Shown: piece after piece, positions 13,280 to 15,891 of the stretch
How the letters are laid out: each line of letters starts with the position of its first letter
Position numbering within the stretch: the first letter of the stretch is position 1
Assembly: GCA_002439665.1 (NCBI GenBank)
Contig: DJPC01000131.1
Location: forward strand, 1,915-17,805
DNA: 15,891 nt
Direction: 5' to 3'
Source of the DNA: Dialister sp. UBA6422
Lineage (GTDB): Bacteria; Bacillota; Negativicutes; Veillonellales; Dialisteraceae
Notes under the pieces: generated by a model
What the model saw: only the letters and a program-made list of their open reading frames with translations
Databases searched by the model: none
What the model was told of the DNA's origin: nothing
Position numbers and translations under genes: made by a program

Positions 13280-14029
13280 CTATTTAGAAACACCAGAACC
13301 TTTTTTAGCTTTTTCAAACTCGTCAAATACATGAGCCTCAAAAGGTGTCAGTCTCTTCCCATCTTTATTTCGATAGGTACCGGTACGGGAACAGATGAAA
13401 GCATCAGGGATCCACGGAAGATGGAAAGATTCAGATAGCATTTTCCATATATCTTTTGGCTGCACGGTACCAGTATTGCTTCGAATCAAAGAAAAAGTGA
13501 GATAGGCTCTATGATTTTCAATGCGCACTTTCATCGGCTCCATAATCATAGGTTTTACATCCATTTCACGGATTTTTTTCGGGGTAACTCGTTTATATAA
13601 GAAAGAAGAAAGCGTATTGAAAGCTTCGATTTGCTCTTTTGCAGTTTCTTCATTAGCCCCATCTGTGACAGGACCTTCCATTTCATAACAATCTTCATTA
13701 AAGAAGGCCACAAATTTCGGCCATTCCTTCTTTGCCTCCATGATGTCATGAATAACGATCCCTTTGGGCAGCTGAGGCTCTATCATGGCACGAACCTCTT
13801 CATTGGAAATATCTTTTTCTAGTTTGATTTCCATATACAATGGATCTGCTGTAACACCTACCCCCAGAGCAGAATCTAAGGAAATCTTCATATGCGGATT
13901 GAATCCTTCAGAAAAAGCAATGGGAATCCCAGAGCGCACAACGATGCGCTCCATGGTACGAAGGTAATCTAAGTGGCCTAGAAAACGCAGTTCCTCACCT
14001 TTGCTTATAGACAAAAACAGCCTTTTCAT
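13280..14029 (-). CDS. DUF2344 / TIGR03936 family radical-SAM-linked protein
   Basis: This 249-aa cytosolic protein has a recognisable family N-terminus: KGEELRFLGHLDYLRTMERIVVRSGIPIAFSEGFNPHMKISLDSALGVGV. The family is almost always encoded beside, or fused to, a TIGR03960-type radical-SAM protein, and its biochemical function is not established. The start was set at MKRLFLSISKG (14029) because AAGGAGG (14039-14045) lies nine bases upstream. The gene therefore overlaps the end of the radical-SAM gene by 35 bases, and the ribosome-binding site lies inside that gene, a sign of translational coupling. The C-terminal part (SRTGTYRNKDGKRLTPFEAHVFDEFEKAKKG) is basic. rng follows after 122 bases. 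Confidence 0.92.
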   Translation of the reverse strand: MKRLFLSISKGEELRFLGHLDYLRTMERIVVRSGIPIAFSEGFNPHMKISLDSALGVGVTADPLYMEIKLEKDISNEEVRAMIEPQLPKGIVIHDIMEAKKEWPKFVAFFNEDCYEMEGPVTDGANEETAKEQIEAFNTLSSFLYKRVTPKKIREMDVKPMIMEPMKVRIENHRAYLTFSLIRSNTGTVQPKDIWKMLSESFHLPWIPDAFICSRTGTYRNKDGKRLTPFEAHVFDEFEKAKKGSGVSK

Positions 14030-15890
14030 GTCCAGTTTCCTCCTTATGGTCAATCAAGTCTACATCCAAAATAGGGCATACACCACAGCCGTTACAAGGC
14101 AAATGGCGGCAGTCATGGGTGAGTACACCATTTCTAGCCATGCGCCATTCTTTTCGCAGATAATCCTTGGCCACACCAGCATCGATATGGTCCCATGGTT
14201 CTTCTTCATATTCATCCCGTTTTCTATTGGCATAGAGATCAGGATCCACATGACATTCTTCAAAAGCATCCATCCATGTATCAAAATGGAAAAATTCTGT
14301 CCAGCTATCGTATTCACAGCCTTTTTCCCAAGCTTTGTAAATAACCGGTGCCAACTTTCTATCCCCTCTAGCAAGGACTGCTTCTAAGTAGCCTGTCTTA
14401 GCATCATGGTAAGCATACTTGATATGACGATTGGTAAAAAGACTCTTTAAATATTGCTGTTTTCGCTCTATTTCTGCTACCGTACACTGCGAAAACCACT
14501 GGAAAGGAGTAAATGGTTTGGGTACAAAACTAGCTACACTGACTGTGATCCGGCATCCATATTTTCCCCGCACTTCACGATAAAGTTCATCAATGCGGTT
14601 TGCAAGGTCAGCGATTCCTTTCAAATCCTCATCAGTTTCTGTAGGAAGTCCCATCATGAAATATAGCTTCACCTTATTCCAACCATTTTGGAAGGCGTTG
14701 CGACAAGCCCCCATGATATCTTCCTCAGTAACCCCTTTATTGATGACATCACGAAGACGTTGGGTACCTGCTTCTGGCGCCAATGTGAGTCCACTCTTTC
14801 TCACTTGCTGAATCTTTTTCGCAATATCAATGGAGAAACTATCCACTCGAAGGGAAGGAAGGCTCACACTGACTCTTTTGTCCTTAAAATTTTCCAGCAA
14901 ATGATCCACCAATTCAGGTAAACAAGAATAGTCTGCTGAGGACAGGGACATCAGAGAAATTTCATTATATCCAGTATTTTTGATCAGGGTATCTGCAATT
15001 TCTTGAAGACGTGGTTCACTCTTTTCCCGAACCGGGCGATAAATCATCCCTGCTTGGCAAAAACGGCAACCACGACTGCACCCACGGAACATTTCAAGAA
15101 CCGCTCTATCATGAACAATTTCAATATGAGGCAAAATAGGCTTATCATCGATATGTACATGTTCTACATCTTTAATAACCCGTTTCTTCACAGGAAATTG
15201 AGCTGCTTCATCGATAGGTTTTATGGAACGGAATACTCCATTTTCATAGTAAGATGCTTCATAGAGAGAAGGCGCATAGCATCCTTCAATCTTGGCCAAA
15301 CGGCGAATCGCTTCTTTTCTGCCACCTGGTTTTCCTTCCTCTTTCCATGATTTTAGTATATCTACCATTTCTTCAATGGCTTCTTCCGATTCCCCAATGA
15401 AGAATAAATCAAAGAAATCAGCCACCGGTTCCGCATTATAGACACAAGGACCGCCAGAAACAACCAGTGGATCGTCTTCCGTTCTATCTTTGGCCCATAC
15501 AGGAATCCCTGCCATATGAATCATATTTAAAATATTGGTGTAGCACATTTCATAAGGCATGGTAAAGCCTAACACATCAAAATCTTTTACCGGACATTTA
15601 GATTCCAAAGTAAAAAGAGGAATGTGCTTTTCTTTCATCATGGCTTCCATGTCGACCCAAGGAGCATAGACACGTTCTGCCAAAGCATCTTCTCTAGCAT
15701 TCAAAACGCTATAAATAATTTTAAGACCTAAATGGCTCATAGCCACTTCATACACATCAGGAAAAGCCAAAGCTACTTTCACAGGAATTTTTTCATGGTC
15801 TTTGACGATACTATTCCATTCACCGCCAATATACCTGGCCGGTTTTTGAATATGCATCAGCCACACAGGATCAATGGTTACAGGATTCAT
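13995..15890 (-). CDS. TIGR03960 family radical SAM protein
   Basis: This 631-aa protein has an N-terminal Rossmann-like domain resembling B12-binding domains (about 35-190, with VALAFPDVYEVAMSHLGLKIIY and LVVSGGPCVYNAEPVADFFD). The radical SAM core follows, with the cluster-binding cysteines C271, C275 and C278 in RGCSRGCRFCQAG, then SLMSLSSADYS and LAPEAGTQRLRDVINKG. A C-terminal cysteine group, C594, C599, C602 and C605 in THDCRHLPCNGCGVCP, may hold a second metal or iron-sulfur site. Substrate and reaction are unknown. The linked DUF2344 and rng genes suggest an RNA- or translation-related modification, which is inference. The ATG at 15890 is one base from the window edge. KPARYIGGEWN near residue 16 is where it sits in relatives, so the gene is probably complete, but an upstream start cannot be excluded. 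Confidence 0.93.
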   Translation of the reverse strand: MNPVTIDPVWLMHIQKPARYIGGEWNSIVKDHEKIPVKVALAFPDVYEVAMSHLGLKIIYSVLNAREDALAERVYAPWVDMEAMMKEKHIPLFTLESKCPVKDFDVLGFTMPYEMCYTNILNMIHMAGIPVWAKDRTEDDPLVVSGGPCVYNAEPVADFFDLFFIGESEEAIEEMVDILKSWKEEGKPGGRKEAIRRLAKIEGCYAPSLYEASYYENGVFRSIKPIDEAAQFPVKKRVIKDVEHVHIDDKPILPHIEIVHDRAVLEMFRGCSRGCRFCQAGMIYRPVREKSEPRLQEIADTLIKNTGYNEISLMSLSSADYSCLPELVDHLLENFKDKRVSVSLPSLRVDSFSIDIAKKIQQVRKSGLTLAPEAGTQRLRDVINKGVTEEDIMGACRNAFQNGWNKVKLYFMMGLPTETDEDLKGIADLANRIDELYREVRGKYGCRITVSVASFVPKPFTPFQWFSQCTVAEIERKQQYLKSLFTNRHIKYAYHDAKTGYLEAVLARGDRKLAPVIYKAWEKGCEYDSWTEFFHFDTWMDAFEECHVDPDLYANRKRDEYEEEPWDHIDAGVAKDYLRKEWRMARNGVLTHDCRHLPCNGCGVCPILDVDLIDHKEETGHEKAVFVYKQR

Positions 15891-15891
15891 C

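Overview
The window reads as chromosomal core DNA of a low-GC bacterium with Firmicutes-type gene order but a diderm-style export gene. The best guess is a member of the Negativicutes (Veillonella/Dialister/Megasphaera-like). The order rpmE - prfA - prmC - ywlC - rpiB - ywlG - glyA matches the Bacillus subtilis prfA-glyA region, while the membrane-fusion adaptor at the left edge and RNase G suit a diderm Firmicute. The genus is inference; no rRNA or other marker is present to prove it.

Layout, left to right. (1) 1-1398, minus strand: a membrane-fusion adaptor followed, with a one-base TAATG overlap, by a MacB-type ABC ATPase cut by the window edge. (2) 1639-8394, minus strand: a housekeeping block for translation and one-carbon/pentose metabolism. 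rpmE (L31 type B) has its own promoter and terminator. prfA, prmC and ywlC form an operon from a strong extended -10 promoter to a strong terminator. rpiB and the UPF0340 gene ywlG follow, and then monocistronic glyA with a leader of about 250 nt ending in a terminator-like hairpin. (3) 8580-8909, minus strand: a small thioredoxin. (4) 9348-10958, plus strand: an amino-acid ABC substrate-binding lipoprotein and its permease, with no ATPase gene beside them. (5) 10959-11747: a 790-bp convergent gap between two terminators, holding what looks like a decayed minus-strand serine O-acetyltransferase (cysE/epsC). (6) 11748-15890, minus strand: radical-SAM protein (TIGR03960-like), DUF2344 protein (TIGR03936-like) and RNase G, a conserved trio whose joint role is not described.

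How the genes relate: PrfA releases finished peptides at UAA/UAG and PrmC methylates its GGQ glutamine. YwlC starts t6A modification of tRNA and L31 is a ribosomal protein, so this block serves translation. RpiB supplies ribose-5-phosphate, and GlyA supplies glycine and one-carbon units.

The less ordinary content lies between the genes: (a) a set of intergenic hairpins, two with identical 13-7-13 geometry, linked by TGACTAG and AACAAC-rich words; (b) a 9-bp tandem repeat with an inverted partner between rpiB and ywlG; (c) the glyA leader and the ATGCAT words in its promoter; (d) the possible cysE remnant. No CRISPR array, insertion sequence, tRNA or rRNA was seen, and no clearly novel multi-gene system is present.
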